A stretch of 64,000 nucleotides of DNA from CAIOTO01 sp040389165 (lineage in GTDB: Bacteria > Pseudomonadota > Alphaproteobacteria > Paracaedibacterales > CAIOTO01): positions 9,757 through 73,756 of the forward strand of contig JAZKAK010000048.1 of NCBI GenBank assembly GCA_040389165.1, in the 5' to 3' direction. This document shows, piece by piece, positions 8,803 through 17,612 of the stretch. Position numbers and translations under genes: made by a program. The notes below the pieces were generated by a model. That model did not search any database and was not told the DNA's origin. It worked only from the letters and a program-made list of their open reading frames with translations. The first letter of the stretch is position 1; each line of letters begins with the position of its first letter.

Positions 8803-10335
8803 TTAAATGTGGATATGGTTAACCAATCGCCGGCGCCGTATAAGCATCACGCCCGTAAATGCCACCGCCAGAAATATCCAAAAAGCATCATCTTTTAGTC
8901 GACTATAAACCGTCGCAGGGTGCGCCTTTGGCAACTCAAAATCGATAAAGCCAATGTCATTTAGACCCAATTGATGCACGATCCGCCCGCACGGGTCAAC
9001 GACAGCAGACACGCCGTTATTGGCAACACGCACAAGTGGCAATCCTTCTTCAATGGCACGAATGCGAACCAGTGCTAGATGTTGATATGGACCGGCTGAC
9101 ATGCCATACCATGCGTCATTGGTGATATTGAGAAGCCATTCAGGGCGTTTAGCGCCGGCCGATTTATCTATGATTTCGCCTGGAAATAACGCTTCATAGC
9201 AAATTAATGGGGAAAATGGCGGGATTCCAAGAACATCCAGCGTTTTAACACCATCACCTTTTGAAAAATCAATGGCGCCTGGCGTAATCTTATCCATCGG
9301 TAGTATGTGTTTAAAGGGCACATATTCACCAAAAGGAACGAGATGTGTTTTTGCATAATGATAGGGGATCTCGCCTTTTTCATTGATAACAGAAAGGGTT
9401 GTGAATATTTTTCCGTCTTTGTGATGTGGGGCGCCTGTTATTATATAGCCGTTCTTTGGTGCAATGCTGCTTAGAATTTCTTTGAGTTCAAGTGATTCAT
9501 TCAAAATTCGTGTAACGGCGGCTTCAGGCCAAATGATGGCAGCCAGAGGACGCTCAGCTTCTAAACTTGAAAGTCCGAGCTGAAGTTCTATATTGCGGTC
9601 AAAGCTGCTGGGCAACCATTTAAGACGCTGATCAAGGCTTGGTTGAATAAGCCGTAGATTAACAGGTAATAATTCAGTTGGCGTGCGATATAAGCGTATG
9701 CTGCCAAATAGTGCGCACCCAATAATCCCAGCTAAGGCCAGGATGCGGCATAATCGGCTTGCGCTTGTGATCAGCACGACAGCCACTATTGTCAAAAATG
9801 ATAAACCATAAATGCCAATCCATGCGGTGCTTTGCAAAAGGGACAATCCTATATCAGTTAAGTATGGCCACGTATATGCACCCCAGATTGATCCTGTTAA
9901 ATTCCAGGGGAGTCCTGTTAAAATGTGCCCGCGAAGCCATTCGCAAACAGCGAATCCAATAGCAAATGCAATACGACGCTCAATGGAGTGAGGCGCAAAG
10001 GGCAACATGAAGAAGCCATTGATTACGAAGAAGAGTGCCAAAAACGCCGATAACGCCAGAACAGCAGGAACACCAAGCCAGCCCATGTCAATGGTACAAA
10101 ATGAAAGGCCAATCCAATAGAGGCCCGCTACAAAGAATCCAAGCCCAAATGTGTAAAGTCGTTCAAACAGCTGGCGTGGTGTTCGTGCGTTGTCAAGTAG
10201 ATGCAAAAGCCCCCAAACAGACACAAAAAGCGCAGGCAGAAAATACAGTGGGGCAAAAGAAAGTACAGATAACGCGCCGAGGATTAGTGCACTTATGCGT
10301 GGAGCGCCAATGAGGTGGCTGAAGATTTTGTTCAT
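8803..10335 (-). CDS. lnt: Apolipoprotein N-acyltransferase
   Basis: A 510-residue inner-membrane enzyme that adds the third acyl chain to lipoproteins. The N-terminal half (residues 1-215) contains the multiple membrane helices. The C-terminal half is the nitrilase-like periplasmic domain, with the catalytic triad readable as E271 (IIWPEAAVTR), K329 (YAKTHLVPFGEY) and C379 (PLICYEALFPG). These correspond to E267/K335/C387 of E. coli Lnt. Length is normal. It lies between the amino-acid transporter and serS on the same strand, with a repeat element upstream, so it probably has its own promoter. The lipoproteins encoded in this window are potential substrates. Confidence 0.96.
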   Translation of the reverse strand: MNKIFSHLIGAPRISALILGALSVLSFAPLYFLPALFVSVWGLLHLLDNARTPRQLFERLYTFGLGFFVAGLYWIGLSFCTIDMGWLGVPAVLALSAFLALFFVINGFFMLPFAPHSIERRIAFAIGFAVCEWLRGHILTGLPWNLTGSIWGAYTWPYLTDIGLSLLQSTAWIGIYGLSFLTIVAVVLITSASRLCRILALAGIIGCALFGSIRLYRTPTELLPVNLRLIQPSLDQRLKWLPSSFDRNIELQLGLSSLEAERPLAAIIWPEAAVTRILNESLELKEILSSIAPKNGYIITGAPHHKDGKIFTTLSVINEKGEIPYHYAKTHLVPFGEYVPFKHILPMDKITPGAIDFSKGDGVKTLDVLGIPPFSPLICYEALFPGEIIDKSAGAKRPEWLLNITNDAWYGMSAGPYQHLALVRIRAIEEGLPLVRVANNGVSAVVDPCGRIVHQLGLNDIGFIDFELPKAHPATVYSRLKDDAFWIFLAVAFTGVMLIRRRRLVNHIHI

Positions 10336-10406
10336 ATAGTATGATTTCCTGTTCTTACTTTGTCATCTCCAGAGAAGGCGAATCCTTCGTGGTGACTCTA
10401 CTCAGT

Positions 10407-10536
10407 GTCATTCCCGGACTTGATCCGGGGATCTATAAAGGTTCAACGGCAAACACATAGAGTATTTTTATTGCGTGATACATAAAGTTTATATGCCTAC
10501 TCAATGGTAGATCTTCGGATCAAGTCCGAAGATGAC
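10407..10536. repeat. Paired-hairpin dispersed repeat (GTCAT...ATGAC core)
   Basis: Two palindromic arms (GTCATTCCCGGACTTGATCC and GGATCAAGTCCGAAGATGAC) lie about 130 bp end to end. They enclose a spacer which, read on the minus strand, shares CTTTATAGATCC with copies at 22028, 28546 and 31576. This copy shows no CATGCTACCC-type ends and no obvious target duplication. It separates lnt from serS and could also act as an mRNA stem-loop. Confidence 0.7.
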
Positions 10537-10568
10537 AAAGACAGAGTTTGGCTATGAGGGAGTTTAGT

Positions 10569-11837
10569 TTACTTGATTACTGTAATGCCGCCCATATACG
10601 GGATCAATACATCAGGTACCGTTATCGATCCGTCAGCTTGCTGGTAATTCTCTAAAATCGCCACCATTGTGCGTCCAACTGCCAAACCAGAGCCATTGAG
10701 TGTGTGCACAAAGTAATTTTTCCCATCTGCTTTGGACTTATAACGTGTATTCATCCGACGTGCCTGGAAATCATTGCACCGTGAACAACTGGAGATTTCA
10801 CGATACGCATTTTGCCCGGGCAACCAGACTTCTAGGTCGTAGGTTTTCTCAGATGCAAATCCCATATCGCCAGTGCAAAGAGCAAGTGTTCTGAAGGGCA
10901 ATTCAAGCTTTCTCAGAATTGTTTCAGCGGCGTCTGTCATGCGTTCATGCTCGGCAACTGATTGTTCAGGTAATGTGATGCTGACCAACTCAACCTTTGA
11001 AAATTGATGCTGGCGAATCATGCCGCGTGTGTCTTTGCCAGCTGATCCTGCTTCTGATCGAAAGCATTGACTATAGGCCGTAAAGCGTAACGGAAGCTCT
11101 GCCTCGGTCAAAATATCACCGGCAACCAAGTTGGTTAGCGTGACTTCGGATGTCGATGTCAGCCAATGACCAGTCGTGGTTTTAAACATATCTTCGGCAA
11201 ATTTTGGTAAATGTGCAACACCATAAAGGGCCGCATCATGCACGAGTAATGGCACATAGGCCTCTGTATAACCAAATTTAGTCGTATGCGTATCAAGCAT
11301 GAATTGTGCAATGGCACGCTCTAGCCGAGCAAGCGGCCCAGTAAGTACAACAAAGCGTGAACCCGACATTTTTGCGGCCCGTTCAAAGTCCATCATCTTT
11401 AGGTTTTCACCCAATTCGAAATGCTGCTTTGGTGTGAAATCAAATTCACGTGGCGTGCCATGACGACGGACTTCTACATTATCAGATTCATCTTTTCCAT
11501 CAGGGCAATCGTTCGCCGGTAGGTTAGGAATATAGGATAAAACCGCATGCAGTTCGTTTTCGAACACAATTACTTCGGCTTCAAGAATTGTCATTCTATC
11601 TTTGATACGATCATTTTCCACGGTAAGCGGAGCCGTATCGCGCCCTTCTTTCTTTGCAGATCCGAATTCTTTAGCAATTGCATTGCGACGTGTTTGTAGC
11701 TCTTGCAGGTCCGTTTGAATTTGACGAAGTTTTGTGTCGAGATCTAAAATTTCTGTCGATTGCGCGTCAAGGCCACGGCGTGCAAGGCCAGCGTTGAATT
11801 GATCAGGATTGGTGCGAATAAAGCGAATATCATGCAT
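10569..11837 (-). CDS. serS: Seryl-tRNA synthetase
   Basis: A 422-residue class II aminoacyl-tRNA synthetase that charges tRNA-Ser. The N-terminal coiled-coil arm (about residues 30-100) is followed by the catalytic core. Motif 2 (FRSEAGSAGKDTRGMIRQHQ) and motif 3 (GSGLAVGRTMVAILE) are intact. The first 8 nt overlap the tatC stop, so the two are translationally coupled. The tatC-serS pairing is common in alphaproteobacteria, where surE and nlpD often follow; here those two genes are about 25 kb away. Function is secure. Confidence 0.98.
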   Translation of the reverse strand: MHDIRFIRTNPDQFNAGLARRGLDAQSTEILDLDTKLRQIQTDLQELQTRRNAIAKEFGSAKKEGRDTAPLTVENDRIKDRMTILEAEVIVFENELHAVLSYIPNLPANDCPDGKDESDNVEVRRHGTPREFDFTPKQHFELGENLKMMDFERAAKMSGSRFVVLTGPLARLERAIAQFMLDTHTTKFGYTEAYVPLLVHDAALYGVAHLPKFAEDMFKTTTGHWLTSTSEVTLTNLVAGDILTEAELPLRFTAYSQCFRSEAGSAGKDTRGMIRQHQFSKVELVSITLPEQSVAEHERMTDAAETILRKLELPFRTLALCTGDMGFASEKTYDLEVWLPGQNAYREISSCSRCNDFQARRMNTRYKSKADGKNYFVHTLNGSGLAVGRTMVAILENYQQADGSITVPDVLIPYMGGITVIK

Positions 11838-12582
11838 GATTTTTGTATTTTTCTATAAAGCTAACGATAATGATAGATAAAGCATATAAAAATAACAACG
11901 GTAGCGCGAGCAAAATCATACTGAGTGCGTCTGGTGGCGTAATGATAGCCGCAAGAAGTGTCACACCTACGACAGCGAGTCGCCAGCGTTTAATGAGGGT
12001 TTCTTTTGAGAGTATGCCAAGCCATGCGAGCCCGCCCAAGATCACAGGCAATTCAAAACTAAGCCCAAAGGCAAGTAATAGGCGCATGACTAACGATAGG
12101 TACTCACTCATTTTCGCCTCAAGCTGAAGCGGTATGCTGCCGATCATCGTTTCAAAACTGAGAAAGAAAGAGAATGCTGTGGGCAGCACAATATAATAGG
12201 CGAAAAGTGCACCTACGGTAAAAAAGAATGGAGTTGAAAATAACAAGACAAAAAATAGCACGCGCTCGCGTTTAAATAGACCTGGACTGATGAATAGCCA
12301 GGCTTGTAGCGCAATAAAGGGGAATGTGAAAAACAGACCAGCAAAAAGTGCGACTTTAAGATACGTGACAAAGGCTTCAGTAAGGTTTGTGTAGATGAAC
12401 CGGCGCGCCTCACCTTTGATTGCAAAGAGGTGCTCTAGTGGTGATACAAGAATATGAAAAATGGGTTCAGACAGAAAATAAGCAATGCCAGTCCCGATGG
12501 CAAAAAATGCAAGCGATACCATAACTGCAGTACGCAGCTCGGCTACATGTTGCCAAAAGGGACGAGATGGATCAGTGATCAT
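11830..12582 (-). CDS. tatC: Twin-arginine translocase subunit TatC
   Basis: A 250-residue inner-membrane protein with six hydrophobic segments. It is the signal-peptide receptor of the Tat pathway, which exports folded proteins. Family landmarks are the N-terminal HVAELR motif (residues 11-16), the FxLLF-like periplasmic/membrane region and the ELPVILGGLAWLG segment. tatA and tatB are not adjacent in this window. It overlaps serS by 8 nt downstream, and its start (ATG 12582) is 11 bp after the stop of the GT90 gene, so the three probably share a transcript. Confidence 0.97.
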   Translation of the reverse strand: MITDPSRPFWQHVAELRTAVMVSLAFFAIGTGIAYFLSEPIFHILVSPLEHLFAIKGEARRFIYTNLTEAFVTYLKVALFAGLFFTFPFIALQAWLFISPGLFKRERVLFFVLLFSTPFFFTVGALFAYYIVLPTAFSFFLSFETMIGSIPLQLEAKMSEYLSLVMRLLLAFGLSFELPVILGGLAWLGILSKETLIKRWRLAVVGVTLLAAIITPPDALSMILLALPLLFLYALSIIIVSFIEKYKNHA

Positions 12583-12593
12583 AATTCTGTATC

Positions 12594-13766
12594 TTAAATA
12601 GATGGAATGCGAAATGCATCACTTAAATCCCGAATAACCTGCGATAAATACATGTTGATAGCGTCTTCCTTTAAATATTTTTCAGCGAAAGCGCGCCCGG
12701 TATTACCAATTGTCTCCGCAATTTCAGGATTCTGTTCGAGATATGTATAGACGTGTTCAAGATTTGTTAGGCCGAGGTCGATCGTAACATGTGTTTGCAT
12801 GTTTGTAAGTAATGAATAAAAATATTGTTTGCAATCGGCGCGCAGCAGCAAAACAGAACCTGTAAATAAAATGTAGGGAACGCGTGACCAAGCGGCACCG
12901 TAGCCATCCATAGATATAAGGTATTTATGACGTGCATGTTCAATAAAATCAGCTTGCGGGCCTCTTTTACAGGCGAGATTGCTCAAATACCATTCTTTGA
13001 AATCAGGCGTGACGCGTTCGGGTATGTTAATCCATTCATCACCTGTGATCATTGCATTTATGTATGGTTTTTCTTTTGAAAGCAGAAATAGTTTTAAGCG
13101 GTCATCATTCTGCAAACTTTCCATGCGATAAATCAACGAATTGGGTCCTGTAACGCCGCCTCTGAAAAATACCGAAGGGCTTCGTTTTGCGTACACATAT
13201 TCCATTTTTTGTTTTATGTCATTAACCGTGACTTTGTAATTCGGGTGCATAATATAGGGGTCTGGAATAAGGATAGCTTGGTCTGACCACAGAATTTTTG
13301 GGTGGGTGCATGTCAATAAAACGGGACATTTCTCAAAGAGCTGTTTTAACTCGAGCTGCCCCTTTTCATCGAGTGAGCCGCATTCATGCAGCGGCTCTTG
13401 CGGCATATAAACAAATGACAAGCCATCTTTAAGATCTTTTGTCATATGCGTGTTAAGCCAAGTCAGTAATTCATTTGAAAATCGCGTGTGGGGGTAGCTA
13501 TCTTTCCGTTCGGGCGCCACAGGATACACTGTCCAGGCTGCATTTTTGAATGTGTAAATATAGAACGCAGATTTAATGCCGCTGTTTTTTATATGCGCTA
13601 TAAAATTGTCAAGGTCGACGTGTGAGTAGCCATTTTGCGCAAAACGATTGGTGAATTGATGCGATAGAGCGGCGATATTAGCTGCAGTTTCTGAGGCTGT
13701 GGCGTGGCAGGTGTGTCCGTAATATAGCAAGAGCATGGCGCTTATTAGTTGATTTTTTAATTTCAC
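12594..13766 (-). CDS. Exported GT90-family glycosyltransferase
   Basis: A 390-residue protein resembling the CAP10/KDEL glycosyltransferase family 90. The recognisable blocks are FFRGGVTG (residues 200-207), KYLISMDGYG (281-290) followed by the LFTGSVLLLRAD strand, and the C-terminal region with VTIDLGLTNLEHV. Bacterial relatives include LPS sugar transferases. Eukaryotic relatives (POGLUT) act in the secretory pathway on EGF repeats. Unusually, this protein starts with a plausible signal peptide (LISAMLLLYYGHTCHATA), implying work in the periplasm or outside the cell. Donor and acceptor are unknown. It is the first gene of a probable unit with tatC-serS. Confidence 0.75.
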   Translation of the reverse strand: MKLKNQLISAMLLLYYGHTCHATASETAANIAALSHQFTNRFAQNGYSHVDLDNFIAHIKNSGIKSAFYIYTFKNAAWTVYPVAPERKDSYPHTRFSNELLTWLNTHMTKDLKDGLSFVYMPQEPLHECGSLDEKGQLELKQLFEKCPVLLTCTHPKILWSDQAILIPDPYIMHPNYKVTVNDIKQKMEYVYAKRSPSVFFRGGVTGPNSLIYRMESLQNDDRLKLFLLSKEKPYINAMITGDEWINIPERVTPDFKEWYLSNLACKRGPQADFIEHARHKYLISMDGYGAAWSRVPYILFTGSVLLLRADCKQYFYSLLTNMQTHVTIDLGLTNLEHVYTYLEQNPEIAETIGNTGRAFAEKYLKEDAINMYLSQVIRDLSDAFRIPSI

Positions 13767-13880
13767 GAGCTGTTCTTTTAAGCGTATGTAGTGGATGTCG
13801 AAAGTTTATCACATGAAACATGTTCGGGAAATAAATTTTGCCGTTGACACCAATAACATCTATCATTAGCTTAACCTTAA

Positions 13881-13967
13881 GCCCAGATGGCGAAATTGGT
13901 AGACGCACCAGCTTCAGGTGCTGGCGGGCGCAAGCTCGTGGAAGTTCGAGTCTTCTTCTGGGCACCA
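13881..13967 (+). tRNA. tRNA-Leu (anticodon CAG)
   Basis: An 87-nt class II tRNA with acceptor stem GCCCAGA/TCTGGGC, discriminator A and encoded CCA. The anticodon stem CCAGC/GCTGG encloses loop TTCAGGT, so the anticodon is CAG. There is a long variable arm (GGCGGGCGCAAGCTCGT region) and a T-loop TTCGAGT. Confidence 0.95.
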
Positions 13968-14021
13968 TTTTTAATTACATCTCCCCCATTGGGATAAAAC
14001 CCCTCATTAGGATAAAACACG

Positions 14022-14645
14022 ATGCACATTCATTTTCACACACACGATTTGCCTGAATCTTTTGTGCCAAGCGCGATTGTCGCGATGGATACCGAAGCGA
14101 TGGGCCTTAATTATCATCGTGATCGTTTGTGTCTTGTGCAGTTATCGAACGGAGATGGTCATTGTCATCTTGTGCATTTTCCGACAGGGGATTTTTCACA
14201 ATCACCACGGTTAAAGGCGTTGCTAACGCGGCCTGATGTAACAAAACTGTTTCATTTTGCGCGTTTTGATGTAGGGATTCTTCAATTTAGTTTTGGCATT
14301 CAGTTGAATAATGTCTATTGCACTAAGATTGCCTCACGTTTGACACGCACCTATACGGGTAAGCATGGTTTAAAGGATTTGTGCAAGGATTTGCTGAAGA
14401 TTGAAATTTCAAAGCAAGAGCAAACCTCTGATTGGGGCGCGACTGTTTTGTCGGCTGAGCAGCAAACGTACGCAGCGACAGATGTATTACACTTGCACCA
14501 ATTAAAGGAAATCTTGGATGGTTTGCTGCAACGCGAAAATCGTCATGATTTAGCTAAAGCGTGTTTTGACTTTTTGCCATATCGCGGACATCTTGATTGC
14601 ACGGCGGGTGATACATTTGATATTTTTAGTTATGCGACGAATTAG
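14022..14645 (+). CDS. rnd: Ribonuclease D-type 3'-5' exonuclease
   Basis: A 207-residue DEDD exonuclease. Exo I is D23-T-E25, Exo II is the HFARFD block ending in D83, and Exo III is Y150-A-A-T-D154; all four acidic metal ligands are present. The protein is only the catalytic domain and lacks the HRDC repeats of E. coli RNase D. This short form is common in alphaproteobacteria. It would trim tRNA or other structured RNA 3' ends, and it lies directly after a tRNA-Leu gene. Start ATG 14022 gives the normal family N-terminus. Confidence 0.92.
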   Translation: MHIHFHTHDLPESFVPSAIVAMDTEAMGLNYHRDRLCLVQLSNGDGHCHLVHFPTGDFSQSPRLKALLTRPDVTKLFHFARFDVGILQFSFGIQLNNVYCTKIASRLTRTYTGKHGLKDLCKDLLKIEISKQEQTSDWGATVLSAEQQTYAATDVLHLHQLKEILDGLLQRENRHDLAKACFDFLPYRGHLDCTAGDTFDIFSYATN

Positions 14646-14718
14646 ATTTTTATTGAGCACTTAAAAATATATTGTTACTATAAATCTTGATATATGTGGT
14701 TTTGTAAAAGAGCGAGCA

Positions 14719-14760
14719 ATGAGTATAAAATTTAACACATGGCGATGGTATTCGGTTTAA
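14719..14760 (+). CDS. Possible 13-aa leader peptide (Trp/Tyr-containing)
   Basis: A 14-codon frame, MSIKFNTWRWYSV, starts at ATG 14719 with a GAG-rich ribosome-site-like stretch (AGAGCGAG) just upstream. It ends 51 bp before the isonitrile-synthase-like gene. The stop lies inside a small TCGGT-TTA-ACCGA hairpin (14752-14764). Two Trp and one Tyr in five residues is striking next to a family whose known members use Trp or Tyr. No full attenuator (alternative hairpins plus T run) is visible, so this is tentative. Confidence 0.3.
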   Translation: MSIKFNTWRWYSV

Positions 14761-14811
14761 CCGACACACTATTCTTGTGCCTAAATTTTATGTTTAAAGA
14801 AAGCTCTTGTT

Positions 14812-15810
14812 ATGACTGTTGCACGTCAATTTTATAAATACCTTGCGCTCCCCCTGCCGCTGATTTTATCAGCAAGTGAATTATCACTTGTTCATGCAAA
14901 TGTGACGCCTTCTCAGAAAACAACTCCCAGACAAAAATCGTATCGTATTGCCGAGAAGCTAGATGCGATTCTAAATGGATATCAGCTGACGTATGATATT
15001 GATCGTCGCTCTGTTGATTCAGCCATGCAGCCGGCAGCAGTTCAGCCCGTAATACCTACAGATGTTATTCGTAAAATCGTGTATTTTATTGATAATAATC
15101 TACCTATTGATATCCGCATGGTTGGTTTTCCTTTTAAATCGATCAATCAGAATAGCAAAGTTATTGATCAAAAGGCAGATATGGCGGAACGATTGAGTTT
15201 GCAGTACCTGCAAGGCATGATTGATAAGATCAATGTTGTCTATTCGAAAGGTGCCACACTTACAATTATATGTGATGGAATTGCATTTGGTGATGTGCTT
15301 GGCGTCGATAATGTGCACATTCAATTGTATGAAGATACGTTGCGAACGCTTTCCAAAGACCTACCTGGAATTCGCATTCTGGGATCGAAAGAGCTAGGGT
15401 GCACAAGCGCTGATTTTCAAAAGGAAATAGCTGAAACAATTTCTGCTGATGATGAATTATTGCTAAAACGCATGGCTTTAGAATTGAATCAAAGCACCAT
15501 CACAGATGATGTCCTTATAAAGGCAAAACAAATCGGTGCCCGAAGTCAACAATTCGGTGCGTTTATTAAAGATAAATTTAAAGACCAAAACTACATTTCC
15601 GCTTCTGTTCATTTCCAACCGAGCACGTCAAGCAAACTAGGGCTCAAGCTTTCCCCTGATTCTTATATTACCCCTTGGCATGGCGCCCTTGTAAAAGAGG
15701 AAAACGGCCGATGGCGTATTAGTCACCGTGAAGATATTGATCAAACACACTATGTGCAAACAGGCGCGTATGTGAATCAATGTTGGTGTGTCTTTTTTAA
15801 GGCCAGATAG
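14812..15810 (+). CDS. Exported isonitrile synthase-like protein (DIT1/PvcA family), copy 1
   Basis: A 332-residue protein matching the DIT1/PvcA family. Characterised members (PvcA, IsnA) join ribulose-5-phosphate carbon to the amine of Tyr or Trp to give an isonitrile. Visible family blocks are GFPFKS (105-110), the helix AERLSLQYLQ, YSKGATLTIICDG (144-156), SVHFQP (265-270) and TPWHG (287-291). The best-conserved motifs are kept, so it may be an active enzyme. Unusually, it starts with a signal peptide (LALPLPLILSASELSLVHA, cleavage near residue 29), whereas known members are cytosolic. No PvcB-like oxygenase is nearby. It is followed by a divergent paralogue. Confidence 0.8.
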   Translation: MTVARQFYKYLALPLPLILSASELSLVHANVTPSQKTTPRQKSYRIAEKLDAILNGYQLTYDIDRRSVDSAMQPAAVQPVIPTDVIRKIVYFIDNNLPIDIRMVGFPFKSINQNSKVIDQKADMAERLSLQYLQGMIDKINVVYSKGATLTIICDGIAFGDVLGVDNVHIQLYEDTLRTLSKDLPGIRILGSKELGCTSADFQKEIAETISADDELLLKRMALELNQSTITDDVLIKAKQIGARSQQFGAFIKDKFKDQNYISASVHFQPSTSSKLGLKLSPDSYITPWHGALVKEENGRWRISHREDIDQTHYVQTGAYVNQCWCVFFKAR

Positions 15811-15947
15811 CCGCTTCACTTTCCCAATTCATCCATACTTATTTTGCTCAATTCATAAAGATTGTGTGAAATCCGTATAACTCTTCAATCTTTTTTGAAG
15901 AGAACGCCACTACTTTGTCAATTTCATATATTAAAAGGAATATTTTT

Positions 15948-17003
15948 ATGAAAACTAAATTAAATTACACTAGAAAATCATTGGTAATTGCTTTGCTCAT
16001 GACAACACATTGTGCGACAGCTTCTTCCGTATTTTGTATGGAAGATCTGCCGCAGTCTGAGGCAGCTCATACATCTGGCATGAACGTTATTGCTACTCCC
16101 GCATGTTTGAAAGCGTCCCCTATTGCATTTGATAAAATGTCAGTTACAGATAGGGAAATCATTACTAGGCATATAGATAGCTTGCCACGAATGCAAGAAA
16201 GTGGCGACGCTATAGCTCGTTTAACTGGATTTCTAAAAAAATGTATCAAAAACAAGCCGCAGGCGCCACTCTATGATTTAATACAGCAAGCAATTGTTGA
16301 TGGAGAACCATTGCAGTGCGTTATGCTTGGTTTTCCTGTGAAATCACAGGATATGCGTGAAGTGTATGATTCAAAGGCTGGACTGGGCGATCTGTTAAGT
16401 TTGCTCACTTTGCATCATATTGCCTATGAAATCCAAAAAGTCCATGCGCCGGGGGCTAAATTTCAAATTATAAGTGACTATGTTGCATTAAAAAAGATTG
16501 TTGCACATGAGTCTGCAGAAATTTATCAAAGAGATATTCAAAGGCTAATCGATTTGTTTCCAGGAACTCTTGAATACGATAGAAGTTTTCATGATGCAGA
16601 ATTCGCCTATGTTGTTTCTGAAGAACAAGCGCAAAACACACGTTATGAAAAAGCATCATATACGCATGATGAAAAAAAGATTGCTGAAGCTAAGGCAAAA
16701 TCAAGTGGATTTAGTGATTACATAACGGGAATGTTGAAAAATATCCCCCATATTCGATTTTCGGTGCATCACTATAACAATGGAAAATCGAATAAACTTA
16801 CATTGCCCTTTTTTAGTAAGAAATTAGGGGCACCGTGTCATCATGTCTGCACGGTTAATGCTGATTCTAAGTGTGCTCTTGGTAAATATAAAACACAAGA
16901 AGGGCATCTTGTTGGAGAAATACGTGCATTCGAGCTGCCAACAATGGATGGGTCAATTATTCCTTTAACCTACTTTAAAAATTTAGAGGAACAGCATTCA
17001 TAA
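15948..17003 (+). CDS. Exported isonitrile synthase-like protein (DIT1/PvcA family), copy 2, divergent
   Basis: A 351-residue paralogue of the preceding gene. Start ATG 15948 has an AAAGGA ribosome site; an upstream in-frame start at 15915 is less likely. A Sec signal peptide (SLVIALLMTTHCATA) is followed by a low-similarity linker. Shared blocks are GFPVKS (128-133), the VHAPGAKFQIISD strand (165-177) and FSVHHYNNGKSNKL. However, the ICDG motif of copy 1 reads ISDY here and TPWHG reads APCHH, so catalysis may be lost or altered. The last 29 bp overlap the convergent gene at 16975. A CTCTTCA/TGAAGAG hairpin lies in the gap between the two copies (15881-15902). Confidence 0.72.
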   Translation: MKTKLNYTRKSLVIALLMTTHCATASSVFCMEDLPQSEAAHTSGMNVIATPACLKASPIAFDKMSVTDREIITRHIDSLPRMQESGDAIARLTGFLKKCIKNKPQAPLYDLIQQAIVDGEPLQCVMLGFPVKSQDMREVYDSKAGLGDLLSLLTLHHIAYEIQKVHAPGAKFQIISDYVALKKIVAHESAEIYQRDIQRLIDLFPGTLEYDRSFHDAEFAYVVSEEQAQNTRYEKASYTHDEKKIAEAKAKSSGFSDYITGMLKNIPHIRFSVHHYNNGKSNKLTLPFFSKKLGAPCHHVCTVNADSKCALGKYKTQEGHLVGEIRAFELPTMDGSIIPLTYFKNLEEQHS

Positions 17004-17490
17004 TCCACTCTTTCCACTCTCTTAATTGATTAAGATCCTGATCAATGGCGGCCATGGTGTCGCTTTGGTCAGGCGTTTCATCACTCAACCAAATGTGAAG
17101 CCAGTGATTAAAATACGCCGTGTACATATGCAAACGTGCTTTGCTTGCAAAGTCATTGGGCGCTAGCGAAAGCTGACAAAATAGCCGAGTGAAAAAACCA
17201 TGTGCTAGGGGAACAAAATCTTTTACTATGCAGGGCGACGAAAGCATATCAGGGGAAATTCGCTTGATTGCAGCTTTGTCTGGCAACATGGTGTCAAACA
17301 GTATTAATGTTGCTTCGAGCAAACGATCATGAATAGGCAAGTCGGCATCAATCGAAGAAATCTGTGGTTCTATTATTGATTCGGCATAATACACATAGGC
17401 TGCCAGCGTTTCGATCGGTGCATCGCCAAGGCCGCGGAGCCCCATAGATTCGATCGCGTCATGATCAAATGGATTCTTCATGAATTTCAT
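16975..17490 (-). CDS. Predicted all-helical protein of unknown function (TetR/COQ9-like at most)
   Basis: A 171-residue cytosolic protein without signal peptide or membrane segment. It is strongly predicted helical, with Trp-rich C-terminal helices (NHWLHIWLSDE, REWKEWIM). The segment HDRLLEATLILFD resembles the first helix of TetR/COQ9-fold proteins, but no DNA-binding helix-turn-helix is evident. I regard this only as a possible fold hint. It is divergent from gapR and overlaps the 3' end of the isonitrile synthase-like copy 2 by 29 bp on the opposite strand. The start could also be the Met three codons in. Confidence 0.6.
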   Translation of the reverse strand: MKFMKNPFDHDAIESMGLRGLGDAPIETLAAYVYYAESIIEPQISSIDADLPIHDRLLEATLILFDTMLPDKAAIKRISPDMLSSPCIVKDFVPLAHGFFTRLFCQLSLAPNDFASKARLHMYTAYFNHWLHIWLSDETPDQSDTMAAIDQDLNQLREWKEWIMNAVPLNF

Positions 17491-17541
17491 TACACAATTT
17501 AGTTAAGCTCTTCTTTTTGGATAACCTTTATTGCGTATAAG

Positions 17542-17558
17542 TGCAAATCATATTTGCA
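17542..17558. promoter_or_regulatory. Inverted repeat in gapR upstream region
   Basis: TGCAAAT-CAT-ATTTGCA is a perfect 7-3-7 palindrome in the divergent spacer between the gene at 16975 and gapR (start 17613). It is followed by a T-rich run and preceded by a -10-like TATAAG (17537-17542). It could be an operator or a small transcript hairpin. Confidence 0.35.
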
Positions 17559-17612
17559 TTTTTGGCTAAAGATTTGTATCGTCAGGGCATAGAAACAAAA
17601 AAGAGAAGAATT

